Shown here piece after piece: positions 35,257 to 44,874 of a stretch of DNA of 64,000 bases. The notes beneath the pieces are model-generated. The model was not told the DNA's origin. It did not search any database and saw only the letters and a list, made by a program, of their open reading frames with translations. The translations under genes and the position numbers were made by a program. Position 1 is the first letter of the stretch. Each line of letters opens with the position of its first letter. Origin of the DNA: Thainema sp966674685 (GTDB taxonomy: Bacteria > Cyanobacteriota > Cyanobacteriia > Phormidesmidales > Phormidesmidaceae); the NCBI GenBank assembly GCA_966674685.1, contig CBKWJC010000007.1, forward strand, positions 1-64,000, read 5' to 3'.

Positions 35257-35282
35257 ATAGAGACGATAGTTGAATAAATTGC

Positions 35283-35323
35283 GCGATCGCACTTAATGTT
35301 TCTGGATAAGAAAGTGCGATCGC
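35283..35323. terminator. hairpin formed by two HIP1 sites between convergent genes
   Basis: GCGATCGCACTT (35283-35294) and AAGTGCGATCGC (35312-35323) form a perfect 12-bp stem with a 17-nt loop. It lies between the NTF2-like gene and the DUF433 gene, where a bidirectional 3'-end hairpin would be expected. Confidence 0.6.
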
Positions 35324-35326
35324 AGT

Positions 35327-35572
35327 TTAAGTTAGCTCAGTTGGCAAAATACCGAGCGGCACTTCGATTTCTTCTGCTCGCCAAGCTGCATAAGCTAATG
35401 CTTCGTAGATGTCTGCTGGTTCCAGATATGGATAGGCTTGCAAAATATCGTCAACCGAATGTTTGGCCGCCATCAAACTCACAATTGTACCTACAGTGAT
35501 TCTCATGCCTCGAATACAAGGCTTGCCGCCCATGATTTCTGGATTGAAAGTGATTCGGGGCAGGTGCTTCAT
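35327..35572 (-). CDS. DUF433 protein (VapB45-type antitoxin-like), apparently orphan
   Basis: 81 residues with the full DUF433 pattern: RITFNPEIMGGKPCIRGMRI, TVGTIVSLMAAKHSVDDILQ and YPYLEPADIYEALAYAAWRA. DUF433 proteins carry a HTH-like domain and usually precede a DUF5615/VapC45-like PIN toxin. Here the 3' end runs straight into a hairpin and the convergent NTF2-like gene, so no toxin partner is present. Orphan copies are common in cyanobacteria. Confidence 0.85.
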   Translation of the reverse strand: MKHLPRITFNPEIMGGKPCIRGMRITVGTIVSLMAAKHSVDDILQAYPYLEPADIYEALAYAAWRAEEIEVPLGILPTELT

Positions 35573-35741
35573 GGCTCATTCTTATGTATTGGCACAGATT
35601 GATCTAGTCATTTTTATTGATTTCTTAAGACCAACATACGATCAATCTCGATATACTAGTGCTTTTAAAGCAGCTTCTTGAGCAGTTCGTCCAGTTTGCT
35701 CTGTTTTAAGCAGTAGGAAGTCTAAAATTTTATTGTTAACG

Positions 35742-38459
35742 TTATGGTGTAATACCTAGATTTCTCAGCTCTTGCTCTGCAAGTTGCTGGAGTTCTTGGT
35801 CTGGGATTAGTTCTAAAGTTTTCTCCAAGTCAAGGATGGCTTTATCTCTCTCACCCATATTTTTATAGCAAATAGAACGGCGATAATACGCAAAAGCATT
35901 TTCAGGATTAAGCTCAATAGCCTTAGAGAAATCAGCAATAGCTTGATCAAAATTATTTTGTTCGCAAAAAACTGTTCCTCGACTGATATAAAGAGAATCA
36001 TTTGTTTGACTAAGCCGAATTGCTCGATCAAAATCTTGGACAGATTTAGCAAATTCCTTTCGATAGAAATAAGCTACACCTCTACTACTCCAGACTTCAT
36101 CATACCCTTGCTCTAGCTCAGTAGCCTTGGTCAAATCAGATATAGCTTGATCATACTGATTCATTTGAAGATATGCGTTTCCTCGGATGAGGTATGCTGT
36201 CATAAGTTGCGCCGACATCAAACCATCTCTGCCAGAACCATCTAATTCTATAGCCCTACTACTGTCTTGAATAGCAAATTTATAGTTGCCTTGATCAAAA
36301 TAATTTCTGGCACGCGCAATGTATGCCCTTGCAAAATTTGGTGTTAGTTGGATTGCTTGATTATATTTTTGTAATCCAAGGGTATGTTTTTTCTGGTCAA
36401 CATATTTTGCACCTTGTATCAAATAAACGTTAGAAAGCTGTTCTTTTATGAGATTTTTGCTCTTTTCATCTATATTTACTGAGTCATCAAAATTGAATAG
36501 ACAGTCAAATCCAGCACCACGCTTATCAGGATTCTGAGCAAAACAATCTAATTCGTAATTCAAGGTATTGTTTTTGCTATGGTTCTGTTCAATTATCTCA
36601 AGAGCCTTTTGATAATCTTCTGCTGCTTTTCCATATTCACCTAAATCTTCATAAATTACAGCCCTATCTAAATAAGGTTGAACAGAATTAGGCGCTGTCT
36701 TCAGTGCTTTGCTAAAGAAGGATTCAGCTTTTCTTTGATTTCCTTGAGATCTATATATAATTCCCAAATTTGTATAAGAAACAGTTAAACTTGGTTCTAG
36801 CTTAATTGCCTTAATGAATAATTCTATGGCAACATCATAGCTTCCCTCTTCTAGATATACCGCCCCCATCGAGTTCCAGAATGAAGCATTTCCAGGTTGA
36901 ATTTCTGTTGCTTTTTGTAGGTATTTTATGGCTTCATCGTACTCTCTTTGTACTGCATAGATATTGCCCAAATTGTAAAATGATAAAGCGTTTCTATGAT
37001 CTAGATCGATAGACCTTTTATAGCTGTTTATAGCTTCTTCCAACTTGTCTGTCTTTATTTCCAAAAGCCCTTTGGTGGCAAAAGCTCTAGAACTATTAGG
37101 TGAAAGATTTATAACAAAATCGAGATCATTTTTAGCCTTTCCAAATTCGCCTTGCAGAATGTATGTCAAACCACGATTTATGCGTGAAGGAACATAATTA
37201 TTATCAATATTGATGGATCGACTGAAATCTTGAATCGCAAGTTCATATTCGTTCTGAAGCATGTACACAAGACCACGCGAGTTATAAGCTTGACATTTAC
37301 AAAATCTTGGAACTTGACTTACGTCTAGAATGGAAATGACAAAATTGTGATCTTCTATAGCTTTCTCGCTCTTACCTAAGAAAGCATGTGCCAAACCACG
37401 ATTTATATATGTGAATATATTGACTGTATCAAAATATGTTGCTTGATCATATTGTTGAATGGCTTTTTCGTAATCTCCATCTCTTAAAAAGAGATTACCG
37501 ATAAAAAGGTGTAGAATACTTTGATTTAAAGCTGAAACTGGTTCTTGAACTTGCATTAATGCGTTTTGGAGCAAGCTGATTCCTGATTCTTGATCTCCCG
37601 CAATATAACTAACCACACCCAGCGTTGCCATCGTGAGGTATGTTAATTCATGAGATAATTGTGACTGTAGTTCAAAACTTTCTAGTTCAGCAACTGGTAT
37701 ATATTGTGGATATCCTTTTGCTTCTTTCTCTATAGGCAATAGCTCTTCAGAAAATTGAAGAATCTCAAAGTTGACGCTTAAAGAGACTTGATCCTTTGTC
37801 TTACCGTACCAACCCCAAATTAAAATATCAGCTTTATTCTTCTCACCAATTTCTCGGGCAACCTCACTTCCGTCCCGTTCCGTAATCGATTGCTCTAGTG
37901 CTCTCACCTTCACGTTGGGATACTTTTCTACTGCATCCCGCAAGTTGCCCAAAATTGTATCTGTCACTCGATAATTTTGGGTATCTGGCCCATCAAACTC
38001 AGCTACCAAAATTACTACATCGGTTGAGGGATGATTCTGCCATTGATGCCAACCTGTAAAACCTGCCACACTCAGCAGTGGAACAGCAATTAACCCAAGC
38101 CATGCCACTCGGCGAATCTTCCTGCGTTGAATTGCTTTCTTTGTCTGCTCTATCTCAAATTGGTGACGCGCTTCTTCATATTCCTCATGATCTTCTTGCG
38201 GTGCAAAATTAGATGGTGGTTCTGGCTTCAATCCAGTATCATTTTTTTCCGGTTGCCAAAATCGCACATAAAACAAACAGGTCAGCCATAAACTGCCAAT
38301 ACCAATGACTAGCAAAATCAGCGTGACCAGTCCCGTACTGCCTTGCCAAAGCTGTATAAAACCTACCACAGCCGCCACAAATCCTGTAACTGCTGTGAAC
38401 AGTCCTGCTATTGTTTGTAGCCACTGCTTGATTACTGGTTGAGAATTATCGTTACCCAT
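35742..38459 (-). CDS. large TPR repeat protein with N-terminal membrane anchor
   Basis: 905 residues. Three hydrophobic segments lie near 18-36, 43-63 and 119-136, separated by a charged coil (NFAPQEDHEEYEEARHQFEI). An extracytoplasmic alpha/beta domain follows (TDVVILVAEFDGPDTQNYRV ... NKADILIWGWYGKTKDQVS), known in cyanobacterial TPR proteins. About 15 TPR units from ~295 to the end contain the consensus A-F/Y-Y-N-x-G ... A-I. Codon use is AT-rich compared with neighbours. No partner is adjacent; it is probably a protein-interaction scaffold at the membrane. Confidence 0.82.
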   Translation of the reverse strand: MGNDNSQPVIKQWLQTIAGLFTAVTGFVAAVVGFIQLWQGSTGLVTLILLVIGIGSLWLTCLFYVRFWQPEKNDTGLKPEPPSNFAPQEDHEEYEEARHQFEIEQTKKAIQRRKIRRVAWLGLIAVPLLSVAGFTGWHQWQNHPSTDVVILVAEFDGPDTQNYRVTDTILGNLRDAVEKYPNVKVRALEQSITERDGSEVAREIGEKNKADILIWGWYGKTKDQVSLSVNFEILQFSEELLPIEKEAKGYPQYIPVAELESFELQSQLSHELTYLTMATLGVVSYIAGDQESGISLLQNALMQVQEPVSALNQSILHLFIGNLFLRDGDYEKAIQQYDQATYFDTVNIFTYINRGLAHAFLGKSEKAIEDHNFVISILDVSQVPRFCKCQAYNSRGLVYMLQNEYELAIQDFSRSINIDNNYVPSRINRGLTYILQGEFGKAKNDLDFVINLSPNSSRAFATKGLLEIKTDKLEEAINSYKRSIDLDHRNALSFYNLGNIYAVQREYDEAIKYLQKATEIQPGNASFWNSMGAVYLEEGSYDVAIELFIKAIKLEPSLTVSYTNLGIIYRSQGNQRKAESFFSKALKTAPNSVQPYLDRAVIYEDLGEYGKAAEDYQKALEIIEQNHSKNNTLNYELDCFAQNPDKRGAGFDCLFNFDDSVNIDEKSKNLIKEQLSNVYLIQGAKYVDQKKHTLGLQKYNQAIQLTPNFARAYIARARNYFDQGNYKFAIQDSSRAIELDGSGRDGLMSAQLMTAYLIRGNAYLQMNQYDQAISDLTKATELEQGYDEVWSSRGVAYFYRKEFAKSVQDFDRAIRLSQTNDSLYISRGTVFCEQNNFDQAIADFSKAIELNPENAFAYYRRSICYKNMGERDKAILDLEKTLELIPDQELQQLAEQELRNLGITP

Positions 38460-38506
38460 TCCTGATTCGGTAATCTGCTTGTTCCGTTATTCTTCCACCA
38501 GTTTAT

Positions 38507-39091
38507 TCATCTCCTCCCAAGCAAGTTATGAAGATTCAACACAAAACAAGGAAGCACATCTTCCCCAAGCAACTCATTAGGCTTTTCCAACACCTCAACT
38601 GATTGTTCCTGTCGATAAATTGCAACTTGTTGAGCCAGTGGATCAATTAGCCAGCCTAAGCGACAGCCATTCTCTTGATATTCCTGCATCTTCGCTAAAC
38701 CCGTCTGCCAATCATCCGTTGGCGACAGTAGCTCAATTACAAAATCAGGGCAGAGCGGTAAAAAACGGCGACGTTCTTCCCGTGATAGAGCATCCCATCT
38801 TTCTTGCAGAATCCAAGCCGCATCTGGCGAACGGATTGCCCCATTCGGCAACCGAAATCCCGTCGAAGAATCAAACACAACTCCTAATTGAGACTGACGA
38901 TTCCATAGCCCCAACTCCAAATTGATATCAGAATTGCGCTTGCCCGTTTCTCCGCCCGTGGGTGGCATAATCACCAGTTCTCCCGTTGCTGTGCGCTCCA
39001 ATCGTACGTCAGGATTTTGGGCACACAGTTGATAAAACTGCTCATCCGTCAGTGTAACGATTGAATTGAGATCTAACGTTAGCCCAGTCAT
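38507..39091 (-). CDS. Uma2 family endonuclease-like protein
   Basis: 194 residues from ATG 39091 (MTGLTLDLNSIVTLTDEQFY); upstream residues of the open frame are not conserved. Uma2 core: ELVIMPPTGGETGKRNSDIN, RSPDAAWILQERW (Asp), FVIELLSPTDD (Glu), KMQEYQENGCRLGWLIDP. The C-terminal VEVLEKPNELLGEDVLPCF is also typical. It starts 112 bp after the stop of the UPF0182 gene, on the same strand. Confidence 0.88.
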   Translation of the reverse strand: MTGLTLDLNSIVTLTDEQFYQLCAQNPDVRLERTATGELVIMPPTGGETGKRNSDINLELGLWNRQSQLGVVFDSSTGFRLPNGAIRSPDAAWILQERWDALSREERRRFLPLCPDFVIELLSPTDDWQTGLAKMQEYQENGCRLGWLIDPLAQQVAIYRQEQSVEVLEKPNELLGEDVLPCFVLNLHNLLGRR

Positions 39092-39202
39092 ATTCTTTCG
39101 CGTAATCCGCACATTACACTGCGTAGCGGAATGAATCCAATATAGCGAGAGATGCAAAGCGCGATCGCAAACAACTCCCCAACCAAATCGCAATAAACGC
39201 TC

Positions 39203-42200
39203 CTACTCCAACGGTAGTGCTTCCGACCCATTGGATAAATCTTCTGCCGGAGGCACTGAAGGAGCAGATTCCGTTTCTTCAGTTGGAGTAACAGAATCCT
39301 CCAGATCAATCGGTGCATCTTCGGGAATATCTGCCTCCAGTTCCCGCAAAATCGCTGGCGTTTCCGGGTCATCTGGCTCAAAAATGGCCGTTAGAGCTTG
39401 ATTCAGCGTTTCAGCCATTGCAATGCGGTTGCCGTAAGCGACAATCACGCGAGCCAGGGTTGGCAGTTGATTCTGCTCCGCTTGCAGGTACAGCGGTTCC
39501 ACATACAGCAGCGATCGCTCAATTGGAATTACCAGCAAATTGCCCTGAATCGCCCGCGATCCCTGCCGATTCCAGAGGGAAATTTGTTGTGAAATCACCG
39601 GATCTTGATTAATCCGCGCCTCAATCTGCTCTGGACCAAAAACCAATTCCTGCTTCGGAAATCGATAGAGCAAGAGCTTGCCATAGTTTTCCAAATCGCT
39701 GCGAGCCGCCAGCCAAGCAATGAGGTTATTCCGCTCGGCTGGCGTATAGGGCCGAAACAAAATAAATTCCGCCGTCGTTTGATTGGGTAAATTCAAAATC
39801 AGATAGTACGGCTCTACCTGCTGCGCTTCATTCGCATAGATTTCATTCGGTGCCCGCCACTGGTCTTCACGATTGTAGTAAACCTGCGGATCGGTCATGT
39901 GGTAAGTCATCAGCTGATCCGACTGGACATTATAAAAATCCTGCGGATAGCGAATATGGATGCGTAACGGTCGGGGCATTTCATCCAGCGAGTGAAACAT
40001 GTCTGGAAAAATCTTGTTCCAGGTTTGAATAATTGGATCGCTGGGATCGGCCACATAAAACGTTGGGGTGCCGTGGTAGGCATCAATCACCACTTTGACC
40101 GAGTTGCGAATATAGTTGAAATCGTCGCTATATATCTCGGAGTAGGGATAGCGATCGCTAGTTGTGTAGGCATCAATGATCCAGTACAGGTAGTTCTCAT
40201 TGTCTGTAACCGGATCACCTTTGAGCGTACGCTCGTCCGTATCGACATCCATCTTCTGCGCTGGATTGGCCGTGACTAAATAGGGATCATTGTCATAGCG
40301 CAAGAAGGGCGCAATCGTTTTCACCCGCTCCTCAATATTGCGGCGAAAGAGCAGTTTTGTTTCCGGTGTAAAGTCCTGAGTCAGCAGCATCCGCCAGTCC
40401 CACAGATAGTCCGCGTAGAGGAACCGCCGCCAGAATGAGCCGATGTTGATGCCGCCCCTGCCGCTGTAGGTGTTGTAGACGTTGTCGCTGCCGCTGGGAT
40501 AGTCGAGTTCGCGCACTTCCGTTTGGGTCATGACATAGGTGTTGGTCAGTTCACCGTAGTAAATACGCGGTTCCCCAATTGGAATGCTTTGAGCAATCAG
40601 TTCACTGCTGGGGATTTGGTCAATGCCGCGAATGAAGTAGTCCGGTAAGCCACTAGGGCCAGCGGTATTGACCGGACTCAGGGTAAAGCCATAGCCGTGG
40701 GTGTAGATTAAATGCTCATTCACCCAGGTTTTGGCTTCGTCCGGCACCTGCTCATAGTTCAGCTCGCGGGCTGCGATTAGCACCTGACGCAGTTCGGTGT
40801 CATTGTCTGCGGTCAAGATCGGATAGCGGTCAATGTCGGCATCCAAAAATTCGTAGTAGAGCCGGATTTCCTGAAGCTGGCGGTTTGTTTCTAGCAGCGG
40901 GCGTGTATCCCAGAGGCGAATATTGTTAATCGTGAGCGGATTTTCCTGGAGATCTTCGTAGGTCAGACTGGTTTCCGGAATGAAAACTTCGTCTTCGATA
41001 CTGTCGAGCGCAAACGCATTCCGGGTCAGGGCAATTGTCCGCTCAATATAGGGTCGCTCTAGCTCCAGCTCATTCGGTTCCACCACCACCCGCTGAAACA
41101 GCGCGGGTATGAATAATCCCCCCACAACCGCAATCAGCAGATAGAAGCTCAAGCCATACATAACGGGTTTGGCCGACTCCGGCTCACGCGGTATAGTGGG
41201 CAGGGACAATTTGCGATCGCGCATCACCTTCACCAGCCAAAGTCCCACCGACTGAATCGGCAAGCCCCAGACAATCGCTCGCCACAGTAGCGCGATCGCA
41301 ATCGCCAAGGCCAGAAAGCTCAGCACTGTATTCACAGGCAACTGGGCGTTTACGTCGGTATAGCTTGCGCCAAACGTCACGCCACGGGCCGAATACATCA
41401 GCTCATATCGTCCTAGCCAGTGACCCAGTGCGATCGCAGCCAGTAAACCGCTGCCGTTGGCGCAGAGGTGGCGCTGTTGCGTCAGTGTAAAACCGGGAAA
41501 GTAGCCCTGGCTGAGGCTATTACCGGAGGTGAAGTAAGTAAAGGCAACGGTGACCAGGCCAAAGGAAAATAGGCCAATCCACCAAAATTCCAGTAGCTGC
41601 CAAACGGGCAACCGAAACACATAAAAACTAATGTCTCGATAAAACAGCGGATCGGTCTGCTCAAATGACGTGGGGCGCAAGAACGGCAGAATTTTCATCC
41701 ACTGCTCGGACATAACCAAACCAAAGCCCAGACTCATCAGCACAGCGGCGGCCATGCTAACCAAGTGGTTGTAGAGGATAAGTGCGATCGCAAACCCAAT
41801 TACAATCAGGATCGCCCACCAAGCCGAAGCGGTTAACCCCTGCCCAATATCCCAAATCGCCTGGGGTCGAAACTGAATCGGCAGTTCATTCGTCGTGCTG
41901 TACAGCGTCAGCTTCGGTCGCCAATACTCCGCCGACACCTGCACCTGATAGACCAGCATGACGCCCATCAGCACCGCTAGGCCGATAACGACGGGCAGCA
42001 GCGCCCTCAGTCGCCAACCCCGCGCCATCATTTCCGGCTGGAGATACTTTTCGGGCAGATCTTTGTAGCACCAGCGATTGGCAAAGTAGAGATTGCCCAC
42101 CAGCCAAACGACACTCACGCCAAAAGTAAACAGCCCCAGCACGATCTGGGTCAGTAGCCGCAGCTCAAAGACAAAGAGAAAGTCAACTTCGTTAAACCAT

Positions 42201-42316
42201 AGCCCCTCAGCCAGCAGATACACCAAAATATTGAGGCCCAGCAGCCCGCCCATGATCAGCGTGAACCATGGCCAAAAATGGCGACGAATCGAGCGGGGCA
42301 GAACTTTAGTCAACAT
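39203..42316 (-). CDS. UPF0182 family membrane protein
   Basis: 1037 residues. About seven transmembrane helices occupy residues ~15-340 (e.g. FWPWFTLIMGGLLGLNILVY). A large extracytoplasmic region ~400-950 follows, with the family's hallmarks: YIERTIALTRNAFALDSI, NNIRLWDTRPLLETNRQLQE, YTHGYGFTLSPVN, DVDTDERTLKGDPV near YLYWIIDAYTTSDRYPYSE, and KVVIDAYHGTPTFYV. The C-terminus is acidic and Pro/Glu-rich. The family is widespread in cyanobacteria and actinobacteria, but no function is established. Length is normal. Confidence 0.92.
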   Translation of the reverse strand: MLTKVLPRSIRRHFWPWFTLIMGGLLGLNILVYLLAEGLWFNEVDFLFVFELRLLTQIVLGLFTFGVSVVWLVGNLYFANRWCYKDLPEKYLQPEMMARGWRLRALLPVVIGLAVLMGVMLVYQVQVSAEYWRPKLTLYSTTNELPIQFRPQAIWDIGQGLTASAWWAILIVIGFAIALILYNHLVSMAAAVLMSLGFGLVMSEQWMKILPFLRPTSFEQTDPLFYRDISFYVFRLPVWQLLEFWWIGLFSFGLVTVAFTYFTSGNSLSQGYFPGFTLTQQRHLCANGSGLLAAIALGHWLGRYELMYSARGVTFGASYTDVNAQLPVNTVLSFLALAIAIALLWRAIVWGLPIQSVGLWLVKVMRDRKLSLPTIPREPESAKPVMYGLSFYLLIAVVGGLFIPALFQRVVVEPNELELERPYIERTIALTRNAFALDSIEDEVFIPETSLTYEDLQENPLTINNIRLWDTRPLLETNRQLQEIRLYYEFLDADIDRYPILTADNDTELRQVLIAARELNYEQVPDEAKTWVNEHLIYTHGYGFTLSPVNTAGPSGLPDYFIRGIDQIPSSELIAQSIPIGEPRIYYGELTNTYVMTQTEVRELDYPSGSDNVYNTYSGRGGINIGSFWRRFLYADYLWDWRMLLTQDFTPETKLLFRRNIEERVKTIAPFLRYDNDPYLVTANPAQKMDVDTDERTLKGDPVTDNENYLYWIIDAYTTSDRYPYSEIYSDDFNYIRNSVKVVIDAYHGTPTFYVADPSDPIIQTWNKIFPDMFHSLDEMPRPLRIHIRYPQDFYNVQSDQLMTYHMTDPQVYYNREDQWRAPNEIYANEAQQVEPYYLILNLPNQTTAEFILFRPYTPAERNNLIAWLAARSDLENYGKLLLYRFPKQELVFGPEQIEARINQDPVISQQISLWNRQGSRAIQGNLLVIPIERSLLYVEPLYLQAEQNQLPTLARVIVAYGNRIAMAETLNQALTAIFEPDDPETPAILRELEADIPEDAPIDLEDSVTPTEETESAPSVPPAEDLSNGSEALPLE

Positions 42317-42625
42317 AGGAACGCGAAGCGTGTTGGGACTCGGTGATCCTATTCTAATGAGGAAGCTTTCTTGAAGAATAACTCCAGCAAGTTGCTGAGT
42401 TCATTGCTTTATTGTGGAGGTATCACTGACCGACTCATCTATCCTCAGAATAACCCACTGCAACTTACATCAATGGTAACTCTCTGTTTTTACCTCACGA
42501 ATCATGACTAAAGTCATGGATGCGATCGTGGCATTTAACGATGGCTACCCATCAACTCTCAGTAACGTAAGGCGAGAGGAGTTAGAAGTGAGGCGAATGC
42601 AGACAACAGTTTTAATATTCACTCC

Positions 42626-42718
42626 TATAGTGATTTCAGTTAAGAATGAGACAGCGAGAGAGGAGAGCGCCTCATCCTAAGGCGCTCTCCTCTCTCGCTC
42701 TTATCTAGAACTAATATA
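42626..42718. mobile_element. 93-bp MITE-like element, family M, copy 1
   Basis: A 93-bp element starting and ending with TATA-type ends: left TATAGTGATTTCAGTTAAGA; right complemented TATATTAGTTCTAGATAAGA. The core is a perfect 20-bp hairpin (42653-42672 / 42680-42699) of AGCGAGAGAGGAGAGCGCCT. Copy 2 (60820-60912) is the same length and differs at about 13 positions by eye. It lies 70 bp from the ctaB 3' end; the rest of 42317-42787 shows no gene. Confidence 0.75.
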
Positions 42719-42787
42719 TTACGGCTTAACCTGTCTCTAAATGGTTGCTAGCTAAGTAGGTTATGCATTCATTTAATATGCAGCTAC

Positions 42788-43789
42788 TTAGCTCAGCATT
42801 GGAACGGCACCGATCAGCACATCAAACTGTTGCCCAACTTGCTGACTAATCATTGTTGCCAAACTGTGAGTAAAGGGTAGGCTGTCAATGCCCATTGCCA
42901 GACAGAGCAGCATCATGTAGAAAATTGAGTACTTAAACAGGGATTTTGCTAAATCGCGATCGCAGGGTGTTTGCAGCAGTGCCCAAGCCTTGCGGATAAA
43001 GAGCCAGCCCAGTGCGATCGCAGATACAGCGTAAAACGCGCCGGATACACCGAGCGGATACACCAGCAGCAGCGTCGTTGGGACGAGCACCAGCGTATAG
43101 GCCATAATCTGCTGGGCAGTGGCTTTATCGCCAACCACTACAGGTAGCATCGGCACGTTCACCTTGGCGTAGTCATCCTGAATCACCATGGCTAGACCCC
43201 AGAAATGAGGCGGCGTCCAGATGAACACAATCGCAAACAGCAGCCAAGCGGCCCAGCTCAGCTCACCTGTGACAGCGGCCCAGCCGACGAGTGGGGGAAT
43301 GGCTCCAGCCGCACCGCCGATTACGATGTTTTGTGGCGACGACCGCTTCAGCCACCAGGTATAAACGCCGACGTAGACCGCCAAGCCCGCCATCGCCAGA
43401 CAAGCGCTGAGCAGATTAGCAAAAACGGTGAGCAAACTGAACGATGCGATCGCAAGTACGGCGGCAAAAATGGCGGCTTCCCAAGGCTGAACTCGACCGG
43501 AAGGCAGCGGACGATGCCGAGTGCGCTCCATGTCGTAGTCAATATCGCTGTCGTAAATGCAGTTAATGGTTTGGGCGGATGCGGTGGCTAACGCTCCTCC
43601 GGTCAGGACGACCACCAGCAGCCAAAAATCAACCTGCCCTGACGAGGCAATCCATACACTAGCGGCGGTTTCAATCAGCAGCAGAGGAATAATGCGCGGC
43701 TTGGTCAACTGCACATAGTCGCGGAGCGTCTGTCGCCATTGTCGCGAGTGCTGGGCAACCGTTGTTGTCCAAGTGGTCGAATTATGCAT
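42788..43789 (-). CDS. ctaB: heme O synthase (protoheme IX farnesyltransferase)
   Basis: 333-residue UbiA-superfamily prenyltransferase that adds farnesyl to heme b, giving heme O for the terminal oxidase. About nine membrane helices are present. The first aspartate-rich motif is NCIYDSDIDYDMERTRHRPLPSGR (split as NCIYDSDIDYDMERT + RHRPLPSGR), the second DDYAKVNVPMLPVV; PHFWGLAM lies before it. It is 18 bp from ctaA on the same strand, so the two heme-modifying enzymes form an operon, divergent from ctaCDE. Confidence 0.95.
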   Translation of the reverse strand: MHNSTTWTTTVAQHSRQWRQTLRDYVQLTKPRIIPLLLIETAASVWIASSGQVDFWLLVVVLTGGALATASAQTINCIYDSDIDYDMERTRHRPLPSGRVQPWEAAIFAAVLAIASFSLLTVFANLLSACLAMAGLAVYVGVYTWWLKRSSPQNIVIGGAAGAIPPLVGWAAVTGELSWAAWLLFAIVFIWTPPHFWGLAMVIQDDYAKVNVPMLPVVVGDKATAQQIMAYTLVLVPTTLLLVYPLGVSGAFYAVSAIALGWLFIRKAWALLQTPCDRDLAKSLFKYSIFYMMLLCLAMGIDSLPFTHSLATMISQQVGQQFDVLIGAVPMLS

Positions 43790-43806
43790 TCTGAAAAAAT
43801 CCTTTA

Positions 43807-44874
43807 TTACGATGCGTTTGAGATCGGTGAGGGGGCTAACTGAACCGACTCAGGTTCTGGACCCGTAGGGATGGGAATGCGGCATTGAGCAACGGCGCGA
43901 TCGCGAATTGCCAAAGTGGTGAAGCACACCAGCGTTCCCAGCAGCGTGGCACCGACCATTTGGTGAGCAATAGTAAGCAGCTCAATCTGTAGGTGCAGGT
44001 AGAGGGTGGATACGCCCAGTCCGATTTGAGCCATCAGACAAAGTCCGGCCACATGAGCCAGCCGCCGCAGCCCGACTGACAGCGCTGGAGTTCGTCTGGC
44101 CAAAATAATCAGCGCAATCGTTGCCAGCGTCGGCGGCGCAACTCCCATAATGTGACTACGCAGAATTGTGCAGAGCTGATCCCCAGCTAGACACTGGTGT
44201 ACCGACCAGCGGGAGGCGACTAAACCACCCAGTAAACTTTGGGCATAGACTAGCAGCGCCGCCGCTAAACTCCACCAGGGCAGTTGACCTACGCTACCCG
44301 TCGCTCGGTAGGGCACCAGCGCACAGCCCATCACCAGTAGCGTTGAGAAGAAGAGTAGGGCGGTGCCGAGGTGTGCCGTCACGATGTCGAACCGCAGCAG
44401 TTCTGTCACGGTGAGGCCACCCAGCAGCCCCTGCACCAGGATCAATCCCAGCGATAGACCCGCTGCCCAGGGGAGCCAGTTGGGCAACACGCGCCGATAC
44501 CCAAGCGTGATCCCCAGCAGCACGATGGTTGCTAGGCCAATCAGTGAGGCATCCAGCCGATGGAACCATTCCAGAAAAACCTGTAGGTTCATCTGCTGAC
44601 CGGGAAACAGAGTGCCGTAGCACAGTGGCCAGTCGGGACAGGCTAAGCCTGCATTCATGACGCGGGTGGCGCTGCCAATGGCCATCAGAATCAGAGTTGC
44701 GATCGCAATTTTCCAAATCAGCCAGCGCACCCATTTCAATGGGCCATGATCGGTCGCAGCATCGGTTGCAGTCGCTACGGTATTGGAATTGGCAGAGGGT
44801 AAAGTCTGAGATTGGGTAGACCCCTGAATTGCCGGATGACGGGTTGAAGTCGAAGGAGGAGAGAAATCAGTCAT
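43807..44874 (-). CDS. ctaA: heme A synthase (COX15/CtaA family)
   Basis: 355 residues from ATG 44874; the frame opens at a TTG at 44898. Oxidises the methyl group of heme O to formyl, yielding heme A. Eight membrane helices arranged as two four-helix bundles, each with paired His: EWFHRLDASLIGLATIVLLG and DIVTAHLGTALL in the first half, TIAHQMVGATLLGT in the second. The N-terminal ~60 residues are a polar, Thr/Ser-rich extension. First gene of the ctaA-ctaB operon. Confidence 0.94.
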   Translation of the reverse strand: MTDFSPPSTSTRHPAIQGSTQSQTLPSANSNTVATATDAATDHGPLKWVRWLIWKIAIATLILMAIGSATRVMNAGLACPDWPLCYGTLFPGQQMNLQVFLEWFHRLDASLIGLATIVLLGITLGYRRVLPNWLPWAAGLSLGLILVQGLLGGLTVTELLRFDIVTAHLGTALLFFSTLLVMGCALVPYRATGSVGQLPWWSLAAALLVYAQSLLGGLVASRWSVHQCLAGDQLCTILRSHIMGVAPPTLATIALIILARRTPALSVGLRRLAHVAGLCLMAQIGLGVSTLYLHLQIELLTIAHQMVGATLLGTLVCFTTLAIRDRAVAQCRIPIPTGPEPESVQLAPSPISNAS

